A stretch of DNA of 64,000 bases from Candidatus Aminicenantes bacterium UBA6072 (GCA_002436105.1 DIXU01000004.1:62001-126000), one strand, 5' to 3'. Positions 32,506 through 41,601 are shown, counted from the first letter of the stretch. Numbers and translations: made by a program. The notes: generated by a model not told the origin, from the letters alone.

Positions 32506-33455
32506 TCCACGACAACAAATTCCTGATCTTTTCCGGCACGTCCAACGAGAAACTAGCCCGGGAGATCGCCGGTCACCTGCACGGCAGGCTGGGGCAGTCG
32601 GTGCTGGACGTCTTTTCCGACGGCGAGATCCGCTTCCAGAGCCACGAGAACGTGCGCGGCGCCGACGTCTTCATCGTGCAGTCGCTGTGTGCCGACAGCA
32701 ACTTCCACATCATGCAGCTGCTGCTGATGGCCGACGCCTTCAAGCGCGCCTCGGCGCGGCGCATCACCGCCGTGATCACCTACTACGCCTACGCGCGCCA
32801 GGACCGCAAGGACCGCCCGCGCGTGGCCATTTCGGCGCGGCTGCTGGCCGACCTGCTGGAAACGGCGGGCTTTTCCCGCGTCCTGACCATCGACCTGCAC
32901 GCCGCCCAGATCCAGGGCTTCTTCAACATCCCGGTGGACAACCTCATGGCCCTGCCGGTCTTTATCTCCCACTTCAAGAAGATGAACCTGAAGGACCTGG
33001 TCATCGTCTCGCCCGACGCCGGCGGCGTGGAGCGGGCGCGCCTGTTCGCCCGCAAGCTGAACGCCGACCTGGCCATCGCCGACAAGAAGCGCACCGCGCC
33101 CAATGTGGCCGAGCTGATGCACATCATCGGCGACGTGCGGGGCAAGAACGCCATCATCGTCGACGACATCATCGACACCGCCGGCACCCTGGCCGCCACC
33201 ATCAACGCCCTGAAGAAACACGGCGCCAGGAAGGTCTTCGCCGCCTGCACCCACGGCATTTTCTCCGGCAAGGCCCTGGAACGCATCAACGCCGCGCCGC
33301 TGGACAGGATCTTCGTGACCGATACCATCCCGCAGCGCTGCCCGGCCGCGGATTGCCGCAAGATCGAGGTGCTGTCCGTGTCCCGGCTCTTCGCCCAGGC
33401 CATCGCCAGCATCCATCGCGAAACATCGGTATCCAAACTATTTTTAATAAAATGA
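32502..33455 (+). CDS. prs: Ribose-phosphate pyrophosphokinase (PRPP synthase)
   Basis: 317 residues, normal length. FSDGEI and the flexible-loop YYAYARQDRKDRPR (about 93-107), the class I signature DLHAAQIQGFFNIPVDNL (about 130-147), and the PRPP loop VDDIIDTAGT (about 221-230). It transfers pyrophosphate from ATP to ribose 5-phosphate, feeding purine, pyrimidine, His, Trp and NAD synthesis. Its ATG overlaps the ispE stop as ATGA. Confidence 0.97.
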   Translation: MIHDNKFLIFSGTSNEKLAREIAGHLHGRLGQSVLDVFSDGEIRFQSHENVRGADVFIVQSLCADSNFHIMQLLLMADAFKRASARRITAVITYYAYARQDRKDRPRVAISARLLADLLETAGFSRVLTIDLHAAQIQGFFNIPVDNLMALPVFISHFKKMNLKDLVIVSPDAGGVERARLFARKLNADLAIADKKRTAPNVAELMHIIGDVRGKNAIIVDDIIDTAGTLAATINALKKHGARKVFAACTHGIFSGKALERINAAPLDRIFVTDTIPQRCPAADCRKIEVLSVSRLFAQAIASIHRETSVSKLFLIK

Positions 33456-33462
33456 GGTGAAC

Positions 33463-34209
33463 ATGGAGAACATCATTACGATCCACGCCGAGCCGAGAAA
33501 GGAAATAAGCAAGAGGGCCAGCAAGGGACTGCGCGCCGCGGGCAAGATCCCGGCCGTCATCTACGGCATCACCGCCGAGAGCGTGCCCATTGCCGTGAGC
33601 CTCGCCGATATCAAGGGCATCCTGAAGTCGGAGAACAAGGACAACTCGATCCTGCGCATCACCCAGGGCGAAAAGGCCAAGTTCGACGCCATGATCAAGG
33701 AGATCCAGTACGATTACCTCTCCGACCACATCATCCATGTCGACTTCATCCGCATCGACCTGAACAAGCCGGTCGACGTCGAAGTGCCCGTGCTGCTCGA
33801 GGGCGAGCCCGTGGGCGTCAAGACCGAAGACGGACTGCTGGAGTTCATCCACCGCGAAGTGCTGGTGCGCAGCCTGCCCACCAGCATTCCCAAGGAGATC
33901 CGCATCGACATCTCCGGCCTGCACCTCAACCAGTCGATCAAGGTGGAGAACCTGGCCAGGAACGAAGCCTACCAGTTCATCTCTCCGGCCAATACCGTGA
34001 TCTGCGCCGTGGCCGCCAAGGCCAAGGAAGAGGTCGCTGCCGCGCCTGAGGCCGCCGAGGCCGAGGTCGCGGCCGAGGGTGCCGCCCCGGCCGCCGAGGC
34101 CGCCAAGGGCCCGGCCAAGGAAGGCGAGGCCGCCGCCAAGGGCGCAGCGAAGGATGCCGCCAAGGGCGCGGCGAAGGAAGCCGACAAGGGCGCCGGGAAG
34201 GCCAAGTAG
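33463..34209 (+). CDS. rplY: 50S ribosomal protein L25/general stress protein Ctc
   Basis: 248 residues from ATG 33463 (GAGGTG four bases upstream; a GTG at 33457 overlaps that site and is less likely). L25 5S-rRNA-binding domain in residues 5-92 (RASKGLRAAGKIPAVIYG), then the TL5/Ctc C-terminal domain to about 187 (VDVEVPVLLEGEPVGVK, LPTSIPKEIRIDISGL). The last 60 residues are a low-complexity Ala/Lys/Glu tail with KGAAKD-like repeats, probably disordered and RNA-binding. Followed by pth, as in many bacteria. Confidence 0.95.
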   Translation: MENIITIHAEPRKEISKRASKGLRAAGKIPAVIYGITAESVPIAVSLADIKGILKSENKDNSILRITQGEKAKFDAMIKEIQYDYLSDHIIHVDFIRIDLNKPVDVEVPVLLEGEPVGVKTEDGLLEFIHREVLVRSLPTSIPKEIRIDISGLHLNQSIKVENLARNEAYQFISPANTVICAVAAKAKEEVAAAPEAAEAEVAAEGAAPAAEAAKGPAKEGEAAAKGAAKDAAKGAAKEADKGAGKAK

Positions 34210-34218
34210 GAGGGATAC

Positions 34219-34845
34219 ATTTTTGCATTCATCGGACTGGGCAACCCCGACCGCAAGTACGAGAAGACCCCGCACAACGCGGGTTTCCTGTGCGTCGACG
34301 AGCTGTGCCGCCGCCATGGCGTCGAGCTGGCCGGCCTGGGGAACGTCCTGCGCTTCCGCAAGGCCCGTATCAACGGCAGCGACGTCGTCCTGGCCACGCC
34401 CATGACCTACATGAACGAATCGGGCCAGGCCGTGGCCAAGCTGCGCCGCATGTTCGACCTCGACCTGTCGCGCCTGCTGGTCATCTACGATGACATCGAC
34501 CTGCCCCTGGGCAGTGTGCGCCTGCGCGAGCGGGGCAGCGCCGGCAGCCACAAGGGCATGCGCTCCATCATCCAGCACGTCGGCAGCCAGGAATTCCCCC
34601 GCCTGCGCATCGGCATCCAGCCCGCCGGCAACCGCTCGGCCGATCTCGTGCGCTACGTGCTCACGCCGCTGCGCGGCAAGCCGTTCGCCGCGCTCCAGGA
34701 CGGGGTGGCGCAGGCGGCCGACGCGGCGGAGTCCGTTCTACAGAGCGATATTCATAGTACCATGAATAAATTCAACAGGAGAAAACACTCCTTGCTTCTT
34801 CACGAAGAAGAGGCTAAAACATCCACAAGGAGGACACATGACTAG
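34219..34845 (+). CDS. pth: Peptidyl-tRNA hydrolase, apparent AUU start
   Basis: 208 residues if it starts at ATT 34219, nine bases after rplY. The frame is closed by TAG at 34207, and between that stop and the essential FIGLGNPDRKYEKTPHNAGF motif the only reasonable initiator is ATT, placed six bases after a perfect AGGAGG; the first ATG in frame (34402) would delete the active site. Active-site residues present: Asn in GLGNP, His in PHNAG, MTYMNES, YDDIDLP. The usual HN of the GGHNG loop is HK here. The enzyme frees tRNA from dropped-off peptidyl-tRNA. Its end overlaps rpsF by eight bases. Confidence 0.88.
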   Translation: MFAFIGLGNPDRKYEKTPHNAGFLCVDELCRRHGVELAGLGNVLRFRKARINGSDVVLATPMTYMNESGQAVAKLRRMFDLDLSRLLVIYDDIDLPLGSVRLRERGSAGSHKGMRSIIQHVGSQEFPRLRIGIQPAGNRSADLVRYVLTPLRGKPFAALQDGVAQAADAAESVLQSDIHSTMNKFNRRKHSLLLHEEEAKTSTRRTHD

Positions 34846-35269
34846 CAGGTACGAGATCGGCTTCATCGTCACCCCCGAGGTGAGCGAAGAGGAAGTCAAG
34901 AAGATCACCGAGTCGATCACCTCGACCATCACCAAGGCCGAGGGCGTGATCGAGAACCTCGACGAGTGGGGGCGGAAAAAGATGGCCTTCCCCATCCAGA
35001 AGCACCTCGAGGGTTACTACGTGTTCGTGCTGGCCGAGGTCGACGGCTCGGTCGTCGCCACCCTGGAGCGGCGCATGAAGCAGATGGAAAAAGTGCTGCG
35101 CTTCATCACCCTGCGCCTCGACGACAAGCTGAAGAAGTCGAACAAGCTCACCAAGCGCTGGGCGAAGATCGACCGCATCCGCAAGAAGAGCATGGACAGC
35201 CGCAGCGAAGAGAAGGAAAGCGAAGCATTCAGCGAAAGCGAGGAGGATAGCGATGCAACCGAGAAGTAA
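34838..35269 (+). CDS. rpsF: 30S ribosomal protein S6
   Basis: 143 residues; YEIGFIVTPEVSEEEV start and the VIENLDEWGRKKMAFPIQKHLEGYYV core are typical, with a charged Glu/Ser-rich tail after residue 110 as often seen outside E. coli. It binds S18 and 16S rRNA in the platform. AGGAGG precedes the ATG by five bases. Its 3' end overlaps rpsR by 17 bases. Confidence 0.97.
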   Translation: MTSRYEIGFIVTPEVSEEEVKKITESITSTITKAEGVIENLDEWGRKKMAFPIQKHLEGYYVFVLAEVDGSVVATLERRMKQMEKVLRFITLRLDDKLKKSNKLTKRWAKIDRIRKKSMDSRSEEKESEAFSESEEDSDATEK

Positions 35270-35528
35270 CGCCGGCGACGGCAAGCCCGCCAAGAAATAT
35301 TATTCGGCGCGCAAGAAGTTCTGCGCCTTCTGCAAGGACAAGATCACGCTGATCGACTACAAGAACTACAAGTACCTGGAGAACTTCATCTCCGAGACCG
35401 GGCGCATCTTCCCGGCCCGGGTCAGCGGTACCTGCGCCTACCACCAGAAGCAGCTGTCCAAGGCCATCAAGCGCGCCCGGCAGATGGCGCTGATCCGCTT
35501 CAGCGAGGACAAGAAGAGGCTGTCATGA
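35253..35528 (+). CDS. rpsR: 30S ribosomal protein S18
   Basis: 91 residues; CAFCKDKITLIDYKNYKYLENFI and SGTCAYHQKQLSKAIKRARQMALI are diagnostic. CAFC plus the Cys and His in CAYH give a zinc-binding (C+) form. It forms a dimer with S6 on the ribosome, and the two genes overlap. Four-base overlap with rplI. Confidence 0.97.
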   Translation: MQPRSNAGDGKPAKKYYSARKKFCAFCKDKITLIDYKNYKYLENFISETGRIFPARVSGTCAYHQKQLSKAIKRARQMALIRFSEDKKRLS

Positions 35529-35989
35529 AAGTCATACTGACATCCGACGTGGACAAGATCGGCAACCTGGGCGACGTCATCGAGGTGAAGAAAGGCTTTG
35601 CCCGCAACTTTCTGCTGCCGCGCCAGCTGGCCGTGGAGCACAGCGCCCACAATCTCGCCCTGATGGAGGGGCGCAAGAAAAAGCATCAGAAGAAGCTGGA
35701 ACTGGAGAAGCTGGCCGCCAGCGAGCAGAAGCAGAAGCTCGAGGGAGTGGCCATCACCATCCGCAAGAAGGCCGGCGAGAACGACGTGCTGTTCGGTTCG
35801 GTGACGACGGCCGAGATCGAGAAGGAACTGGCCGGCAAGGGCTTCGCGGTGGAAAAGAAAAAGATCCATCTCGCGGAGCCCATCAAGCGCCTGGGCGACT
35901 TCACCGCCCAGATCAAGCTGTTCCAGGGCGTCGAGGCCGCCATCCGGATCAGCGTCCTCAAGGAAGACGAAGAGGAAGCGCAAGCCTGA
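35525..35989 (+). CDS. rplI: 50S ribosomal protein L9
   Basis: 154 residues. N-terminal domain MKVILTSDVDKIGNLGDVIEVKKGFARNFLLP (signature of L9), a long connecting helix (residues 45-75, rich in Lys/Glu) and the C-terminal RNA-binding domain (FGSVTTAEIEKEL, IKRLGDFTAQIKL). rpsF-rpsR-rplI-dnaB is a classic bacterial order. Confidence 0.97.
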   Translation: MKVILTSDVDKIGNLGDVIEVKKGFARNFLLPRQLAVEHSAHNLALMEGRKKKHQKKLELEKLAASEQKQKLEGVAITIRKKAGENDVLFGSVTTAEIEKELAGKGFAVEKKKIHLAEPIKRLGDFTAQIKLFQGVEAAIRISVLKEDEEEAQA

Positions 35990-35996
35990 GCGGCCC

Positions 35997-37364
35997 ATGG
36001 CGCCGGAAAACCACCAGGTCCTGCCCCATGACGAGATCGCCGAGAAGGCGCTGCTGGGGGCGATGCTGGTCAACAACCGCTACGTCAACCAGGTCTTTTC
36101 CGAGATCGCCAGCGAGGATTTCTTCCGCGACAGCCATGTCCTGATCGCCCAGGCCGTGCTGCATCTGTCCGACGCCGGCACGGCCGTGGACATCATCACC
36201 GTCTCCAGCCTGCTGGAGAAAAGAAAGAAGCTGCAGTTCGTCGGCGGCCATGCCTTCATCACGTCGCTGGTCGACGACATCCCCGAGAGCCTGGACATCA
36301 AGGAATACATCCGGATCGTCAAGGACCGCTCGACGCTGCGCAGGATCATCCTCGCCTCGCGGGGCATCATGCAGAAGGGGACCGAACCCTCCGCCGACAC
36401 CATCAGCCTGCTCAACGAGATGCAGGAGGAGATCATCAAGATCGCCGAGGACCGCGAGAAGGTCGGCTTCAAGTCCACCGCCGAGATGGTCCCCGACGCC
36501 ATGGACCTGATCGAGAAGATCCAGAAGAAAGGGGACAGCCAGGGCCTGAAGACGGGCTACTACGACCTGGACGGCATCACGTCAGGCTTCCAGAACGGCG
36601 ATCTGATCGTGTTCGCCGCCCGGCCTTCCATGGGCAAGACGGCCCTGGCGCTGAACATCGCCGTGCACATGGCCGTCAAGGAAGAGAAATCGGTTGCCTT
36701 CTATTCCATTGAAATGTCGCGGCTGCAGGTGCTGATGCGCATGATGGCCGTCCATGCCCGGGTCAGCATGGCCGCCATCCGCACCGGAAAGCCCAACCTG
36801 ACCAAAAAGGAGTGGGGCGACCTGGAGCTGGCCGCCTCCGAGCTGCAGAAAGCCAGGCTGTACGTCGACGACTCGGCCTCGCTGTCCATCGTGGAGATGA
36901 AGGCCCGGGCCCGCAAGCTGAAGGCGGAAAAGAACCTGGACATCGTCTTCGTCGATTACCTTCAGCTGATGAAGGTGACGGGCGAGCACCTGCGCCGCAG
37001 CGACACGCGCGCCCAGGAGGTGGCCATCATCACCGCCTCCCTCAAGGAGCTGGCCAAGGAGCTGCAGATCCCGGTGGTGGCCATGGCCCAGCTGAACCGC
37101 TCGCCGGAAACCCGCGGCGGCAAAAAGGAAAAAGGGCCCAAGTACCAGCTGTCCGACCTCAAGGAGAGCGGCTCCATCGAGCAGGACGCCGACGTGGTCA
37201 TCTTTATCCACCGCGACGACCAGTTCGACAAGGACTCGGAACGCAAGGGCGAGGCCGACCTGATCGTCGCCAAGCAGCGCAACGGCCCCACCGGCAGGAT
37301 CACCCTGGCCTTCCTCGACAAGTACACCAAGTTCGCCAACATGGAATTCCGCGAGAGAGAATAG
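35997..37364 (+). CDS. dnaB: Replicative DNA helicase DnaB
   Basis: 455 residues. N-terminal domain (1-105) with EKALLGAMLVNN; RecA-like ATPase domain with Walker A ARPSMGKTALALN (about residues 203-215), Walker B IVFVDYLQLM (about 315), and the arginine-finger region DLIVAKQRNGPTG near the C-terminus. The hexamer unwinds DNA at the fork. It follows rplI by seven bases and its stop codon overlaps the GTG start of mlaE by one base. Confidence 0.97.
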   Translation: MAPENHQVLPHDEIAEKALLGAMLVNNRYVNQVFSEIASEDFFRDSHVLIAQAVLHLSDAGTAVDIITVSSLLEKRKKLQFVGGHAFITSLVDDIPESLDIKEYIRIVKDRSTLRRIILASRGIMQKGTEPSADTISLLNEMQEEIIKIAEDREKVGFKSTAEMVPDAMDLIEKIQKKGDSQGLKTGYYDLDGITSGFQNGDLIVFAARPSMGKTALALNIAVHMAVKEEKSVAFYSIEMSRLQVLMRMMAVHARVSMAAIRTGKPNLTKKEWGDLELAASELQKARLYVDDSASLSIVEMKARARKLKAEKNLDIVFVDYLQLMKVTGEHLRRSDTRAQEVAIITASLKELAKELQIPVVAMAQLNRSPETRGGKKEKGPKYQLSDLKESGSIEQDADVVIFIHRDDQFDKDSERKGEADLIVAKQRNGPTGRITLAFLDKYTKFANMEFRERE

Positions 37365-38140
37365 TGCCCGGTGATTCCCTCGGCCGCATTTCCCTGAATT
37401 TTGTCCGCGCCAGCGGCGAGATCTTCCTGCTGGCGGGCCGGGCGTTCCTGCGGATCTTCCAACGGCCGCTGAACCTGAAACTGATCTCCAGCCACCTCTA
37501 CCTCGACGGCATCAAGTCGATGCCGGTCATATTCCTCATGTCGGTCTTCACCGGCGGCGTGTTGACCCTGCAGAGCTTTTACGCCCTGCAGCGACTCGGG
37601 GCCGAGATCTTCACCGGTTCGCTGGTCGGCGTCAGCCTGACCAAGGAATTGATCCCGGTGCTGGCCGGCCTGATGCTGGCCGGACGGGTCAGCGCCTCCT
37701 ACAGCGCCGAGATCGGCACCATGGTGGTCACCGAGCAGGTGGACGCGTTGTTCACCTTCGGCATCGACCCGGTCAAGTACCTGGTGACGCCGCGGGTGGT
37801 TGCCCTGCTGATCATGGCCCCGCTGTTGACGCTTTTCGGCGATTTCGTCGGCATCCTGGGCGGCAAGCTCGTGGCGGTGCTGGTCGTCCACCAGAATCCC
37901 AACCTGTTCGAATCGCAGTTGTTCCAGTCCCTTGAATTATGGGATATCGTGTCCGGCGTCATCAAGTCGGTCTTCTTCGGTTTGACCGTCGCGGTGGTCG
38001 GCAGCCACTTCGGCCTGAAGACCGAGGGCGGGGCCCGCGGCGTCGGCCGCGCCACGACCACCGCCGTGGTGGTGGCGTCGGTCATCATCCTCGTCTCCGA
38101 TTTCTTCTGGAGCAAGGTCCTGCCTTTCAGCCTGCGATGA
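37364..38140 (+). CDS. mlaE: MlaE/YrbE-family ABC permease for lipid transport
   Basis: 258 residues from GTG 37364 with GAGAGAG seven bases upstream. Five hydrophobic helices; family motifs YLDGIKSMPVIFLMSVFTGGVLTLQS, LTKELIPVLAGLMLAGRVSASYSAEIGTMVVTEQVDAL and GVGRATTTAVV. Partner of MlaF and MlaD in inner-membrane phospholipid trafficking that keeps outer-membrane asymmetry. ATGA overlap with mlaF. Confidence 0.95.
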   Translation: MPGDSLGRISLNFVRASGEIFLLAGRAFLRIFQRPLNLKLISSHLYLDGIKSMPVIFLMSVFTGGVLTLQSFYALQRLGAEIFTGSLVGVSLTKELIPVLAGLMLAGRVSASYSAEIGTMVVTEQVDALFTFGIDPVKYLVTPRVVALLIMAPLLTLFGDFVGILGGKLVAVLVVHQNPNLFESQLFQSLELWDIVSGVIKSVFFGLTVAVVGSHFGLKTEGGARGVGRATTTAVVVASVIILVSDFFWSKVLPFSLR

Positions 38141-38883
38141 TCAAGATACGGGGGTTGCACAAGTCGTTCGCCGCCAATCCGGTCCTGCGCGGCGTGGATC
38201 TGGACATCCTGGCCGGACAGACCACCACCGTCATCGGCGGCAGCGGCAGCGGCAAGAGCGTCCTGTTCAAGCATATCATCGGCCTGATGAAGCCGGATGC
38301 CGGATCCGTGCTGGTGGACGGGGTCAACATGTCCGCCCTGAGGGAAAGGGAGCTCTACGGCGTCATTGCCAGGTTCGGCATGGTCTTCCAGGGCGGCGCC
38401 CTCTTCGACTCCATGACCGTCGGCGAGAACGTGGCCTTCGGGGTGCCGGGCCGGGCGGGAATGACCGCCGCGGCGATCCAGGAGCTGATCGATCACAGCC
38501 TGAGCCAGGTCGGTCTCTCCGGCATCTCGCAGCTGATGCCCGCCGAGCTCAGCGGCGGCATGAAAAAGCGGGTGGCCATCGCCCGGGCCATCGCCAAAAG
38601 ACCGGCGATCCTCATGTTCGACGAGCCCACGACCGGCCTGGACCCGATCATGGCCGACGTCATCAACGACCTCATCATCAAAGTCAGCGCCGACCCCGGG
38701 ATCACTTCGGTCGTCATCACCCACAACATGGCCAGCGCCTACAAGATATCCGACAAGATCGCGGTCCTGTACGCCGGCCGCATCATCGAGACCGGTTCAG
38801 CGGCGGAGATTCGCGCCACGACCAACGGCATCGTCCGCCAATTCATCGAGGGTCGGGCCACGGGCCCCATCCCTACGGGGTGA
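38137..38883 (+). CDS. mlaF: MlaF-type ABC ATPase
   Basis: 248 residues. Walker A GGSGSGKS (about residues 34-41), Q-loop MVFQGGALFDSMTV, signature LSGGMKKRVAIARA (about 136-149), Walker B ILMFDEPTTGLDP, switch His in ITHNM. The GGALFDSMTV Q-loop is specific to the Mla/Ttg2A branch. Energises lipid transport with MlaE and MlaD. Confidence 0.96.
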   Translation: MIKIRGLHKSFAANPVLRGVDLDILAGQTTTVIGGSGSGKSVLFKHIIGLMKPDAGSVLVDGVNMSALRERELYGVIARFGMVFQGGALFDSMTVGENVAFGVPGRAGMTAAAIQELIDHSLSQVGLSGISQLMPAELSGGMKKRVAIARAIAKRPAILMFDEPTTGLDPIMADVINDLIIKVSADPGITSVVITHNMASAYKISDKIAVLYAGRIIETGSAAEIRATTNGIVRQFIEGRATGPIPTG

Positions 38884-38887
38884 GCAT

Positions 38888-40207
38888 ATGAAAAAGGAAA
38901 TCAAGCTCGGGGCATTTGTGCTGGCGGCATTGGCCGTTTTCGCATATTTCATCATCAAGACCGAATCCTGCACCGAATTCCTGTCCCAGGGGAAGCGTTA
39001 TCCGGTCCTGGCCCGCTTCGCCACCGTCGCCGGCATGCATTCCACGGCACCGGTGCGCCTGGCGGGTGTGAAGATCGGCCTGGTGGAGGAGATCGGGCTG
39101 GAGGGGCGCCATGCCGTCGTGCGCATGATGATCGACAAGCGCTATCAGCTTCTGGCGGATGCCCGGGCCATCATCTCCACGGTCGGGTTCGTCGGGGAGA
39201 AGTACATCGAGATCGTCTACAAGGAGGAATTCAATCAGCCGCAGCCGGCGGTGATCCAGCCGGGCGGCGAGATCCTGACCCTGGAGCCCTTCAACCTGGA
39301 CGAGCTGAAGTCGAAATTCGACGATATTTACGACCGTGTCATGCGCATCACCGCCTCCATCGATGACATCGTATCCGACCAGCACTCCAAGGAATCGCTG
39401 CGGGTCGCGTTGATCAATCTCAGGAAGATCAGCGATTCGTTGCAGGTCATGACGCAAGAGGGAGGGCCTGCCGCCCGGGCCTTCGCTGACCTGGCGCGGA
39501 TCTCCGCCCGCCTGCAGCGCTCCAGCGAACAGGCTGACCAGCTGATCGCTGCCGCGAACAGGGAGTTCGCCGGCGCCGACGGCGGCATTCTGAACGACCT
39601 GCGCACGGCGTCCGCCCGGATCGAGGGAATCAGCTCCGACCTGCTGGCCGTCACTTCCGACCTGCGCCAGGGCCGGGGCACGGCCGGCAAGCTGCTTCAA
39701 GACGAGGAGTTGTACAAGAAGATCGACGAATCGGTCAGTTCCGTCCAATCCATGCTGCAGGACCTGGAAAAAAAGAAAAAATCCCTCGATACCCTCCGCT
39801 TCAATTATGCCGTGCATTTCGATTATTTCTCCAGGCTGAGGAAGGCCCGCTCGGCACTGGGCCTGGGCATCTCCACTCCGCATTTTCTGGTCATGACCGG
39901 CGTGAACGAGGATCCCGTCAGCGGCGATCCGCGCTTCACCGCCCTGGGCGGGAAAAGGATCGCGGCTTTTTCCATAAGCGCCGGATTGATCGAATCGGAT
40001 CTCGGGGCCGCCCTGGGCTTCAGCCTGCTGAAAAACCGGCTGGACCTGGACCTGTTTGCCTATCGCCTGCATCGCGAGAAGAGCCCGCTGGTGAAAACCA
40101 TGCTGCGCTTTTCTCTTTCCAGGAACATCCAGCTGCAGGCAGGGTACTACGACCTGCTGCGGCCCGAGAACCGTGAGTTCATGGTAGGGATCAGCTTTGG
40201 CAACTAA
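38888..40207 (+). CDS. mlaD: MlaD-type MCE-domain protein with extra C-terminal beta domain
   Basis: 439 residues. N-terminal membrane anchor (residues 5-22), one MCE domain (about 38-118: VLARFATVAGMHSTAPVRLAGVKIGLVEEI) that forms hexameric lipid rings, a long coiled-coil helix region (140-300, including SADQLIAAANREF-like segments). The last 130 residues alternate in short amphipathic strands (RSALGLGISTPHFLVMTG, RIAAFSISAGLIESDLGAALGFSLL) and end in FMVGISFGN, unlike E. coli MlaD (183 residues). This could reach or insert in the outer membrane. Start has no strong ribosome site but lies four bases after mlaF. Confidence 0.9.
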   Translation: MKKEIKLGAFVLAALAVFAYFIIKTESCTEFLSQGKRYPVLARFATVAGMHSTAPVRLAGVKIGLVEEIGLEGRHAVVRMMIDKRYQLLADARAIISTVGFVGEKYIEIVYKEEFNQPQPAVIQPGGEILTLEPFNLDELKSKFDDIYDRVMRITASIDDIVSDQHSKESLRVALINLRKISDSLQVMTQEGGPAARAFADLARISARLQRSSEQADQLIAAANREFAGADGGILNDLRTASARIEGISSDLLAVTSDLRQGRGTAGKLLQDEELYKKIDESVSSVQSMLQDLEKKKKSLDTLRFNYAVHFDYFSRLRKARSALGLGISTPHFLVMTGVNEDPVSGDPRFTALGGKRIAAFSISAGLIESDLGAALGFSLLKNRLDLDLFAYRLHREKSPLVKTMLRFSLSRNIQLQAGYYDLLRPENREFMVGISFGN

Positions 40208-41576
40208 ACAAACGAAAACGGCTGTGCTTTTCGAGTGCGGCGAATGCGGCTACCAGGGGGCGAAATACTTCGGCCGCTGCCCGCAATGCCAGGCCTGGAA
40301 CACCATGGTCGAGTGCGAAGCGGGAGACGACGCGGATCCGGAGGCGGGAGCGCCCGACACGGGCAGCCTGCAGCGCCTGAGCGAGATCGACCCGGCCGCC
40401 GCCCCGCGCCTGCTTACCGGCATGGGCGAATTCGACCGCGTATTGGGCGGGGGAGTCGTCCCTCATTCGGCGGTCCTGATCGGCGGCGAGCCCGGAGTGG
40501 GGAAGTCGACCCTGCTGCTGGAGGTCTCGGCCGCCCTGGCCCAGCAGGGCAAAACCGTCCTTTACTATTCGGGCGAGGAATCGGCCCAGCAGATCAGGCT
40601 GCGCGCCGACCGCCTGGGCATCCGCTCGGCGGGCATCTTCCTCTTCACCAGCGGCAGCCTGGAGGAGCTGAAGCGCCATGCCCGGGAGACGCGCCCCGGG
40701 TTCCTGATCATCGACTCCATCCAGACGCTCACGTCCAGGAAGACCTCCCCGGCAAGCGGCTCGATCGCCTCGCTGCGCAACGTGGCGGCCGAGGTCATCG
40801 ATCTGGCCAAGAAAAGCGGCATCACCGTCTTTCTCATCGGCCATATCACCAAGGAAGGCCAGCTGGCGGGCCCCAAGACCCTCGAGCACATGGTCGACGC
40901 CGTCCTGTATTTCCAGGGCGAGACCCAGGCCGACCTGAGGCTGCTGCGCGCCGAGAAGAACCGTTTCGGTCCGTTGAACGAGATCGGCATCTTCCAGATG
41001 TCGGAAAAGGGACTCGCCTCGGTCAACGATCCCACCCAGGTCCTGATCCAGAACCGCCTGTCGCGGGCTCCCGGCACGGCCATCTTTCCCGCCCTGAGCG
41101 GCACGCGCCCGCTGTTGACCGAGGTCCAGGCGCTGGTCAGCGAGAGCCCCTTCGCCGGCAACCCCAGGCGCATCGCCATCGGTTTCGACAGCTATCGACT
41201 CTCGATGCTGATCTCGATCATCGAAAAAAAGCTGCGCCTGCCCTTCTACAAATCCGATGTCTTTCTCAATGTCACCGGCGGCATGGTCCTCCGCGAGCCG
41301 GCCGCCGACCTGGCCGTTTGCCAGGCCCTGGTATCCAGCTGCAAGAGCGTCGCCCCGCCGCCCAACTCGGTCATCCTCGGGGAAGTGGGTCTCACCGGCG
41401 AGCTCCGGCCGGTCAGCTTCCTGGAAACAAGGTTAAAAGAGGCTATAAGACAGGGTTTTTCGACAATATTCCTTCCGGCCTCGCAATGCGAAAAGGGTAT
41501 GTTTCCTAATAATCCTGATATATCGGCCATTCCCATTGACAGCATTCGCGACCTGCAGGAGCACTTGAAGAAATAA
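40197..41576 (+). CDS. radA: DNA repair protein RadA (Sms)
   Basis: 459 residues from TTG 40197, inside the end of mlaD by 11 bases. N-terminal C4 zinc finger (CGECGYQ, CPQC), RecA-like core with Walker A GGEPGVGKST (about 97-106), RadA-specific KNRFGPLNEIGIFQM (about 256), and a C-terminal Lon-type domain (VFLNVTGGM, GEVGLTGELRPV). It promotes branch migration of recombination intermediates. End of the long 31.0-41.6 kb gene string. Confidence 0.95.
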   Translation: MATKQTKTAVLFECGECGYQGAKYFGRCPQCQAWNTMVECEAGDDADPEAGAPDTGSLQRLSEIDPAAAPRLLTGMGEFDRVLGGGVVPHSAVLIGGEPGVGKSTLLLEVSAALAQQGKTVLYYSGEESAQQIRLRADRLGIRSAGIFLFTSGSLEELKRHARETRPGFLIIDSIQTLTSRKTSPASGSIASLRNVAAEVIDLAKKSGITVFLIGHITKEGQLAGPKTLEHMVDAVLYFQGETQADLRLLRAEKNRFGPLNEIGIFQMSEKGLASVNDPTQVLIQNRLSRAPGTAIFPALSGTRPLLTEVQALVSESPFAGNPRRIAIGFDSYRLSMLISIIEKKLRLPFYKSDVFLNVTGGMVLREPAADLAVCQALVSSCKSVAPPPNSVILGEVGLTGELRPVSFLETRLKEAIRQGFSTIFLPASQCEKGMFPNNPDISAIPIDSIRDLQEHLKK

Positions 41577-41601
41577 CCCCGACCTCGCGGCCACGAGGCA
41601 A

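Noticed and set aside
34402..34845. pth starting at ATG 34402
   Set aside because: This would remove about 60 residues including the GLGNP and PHNAG active-site motifs and has no ribosome site.
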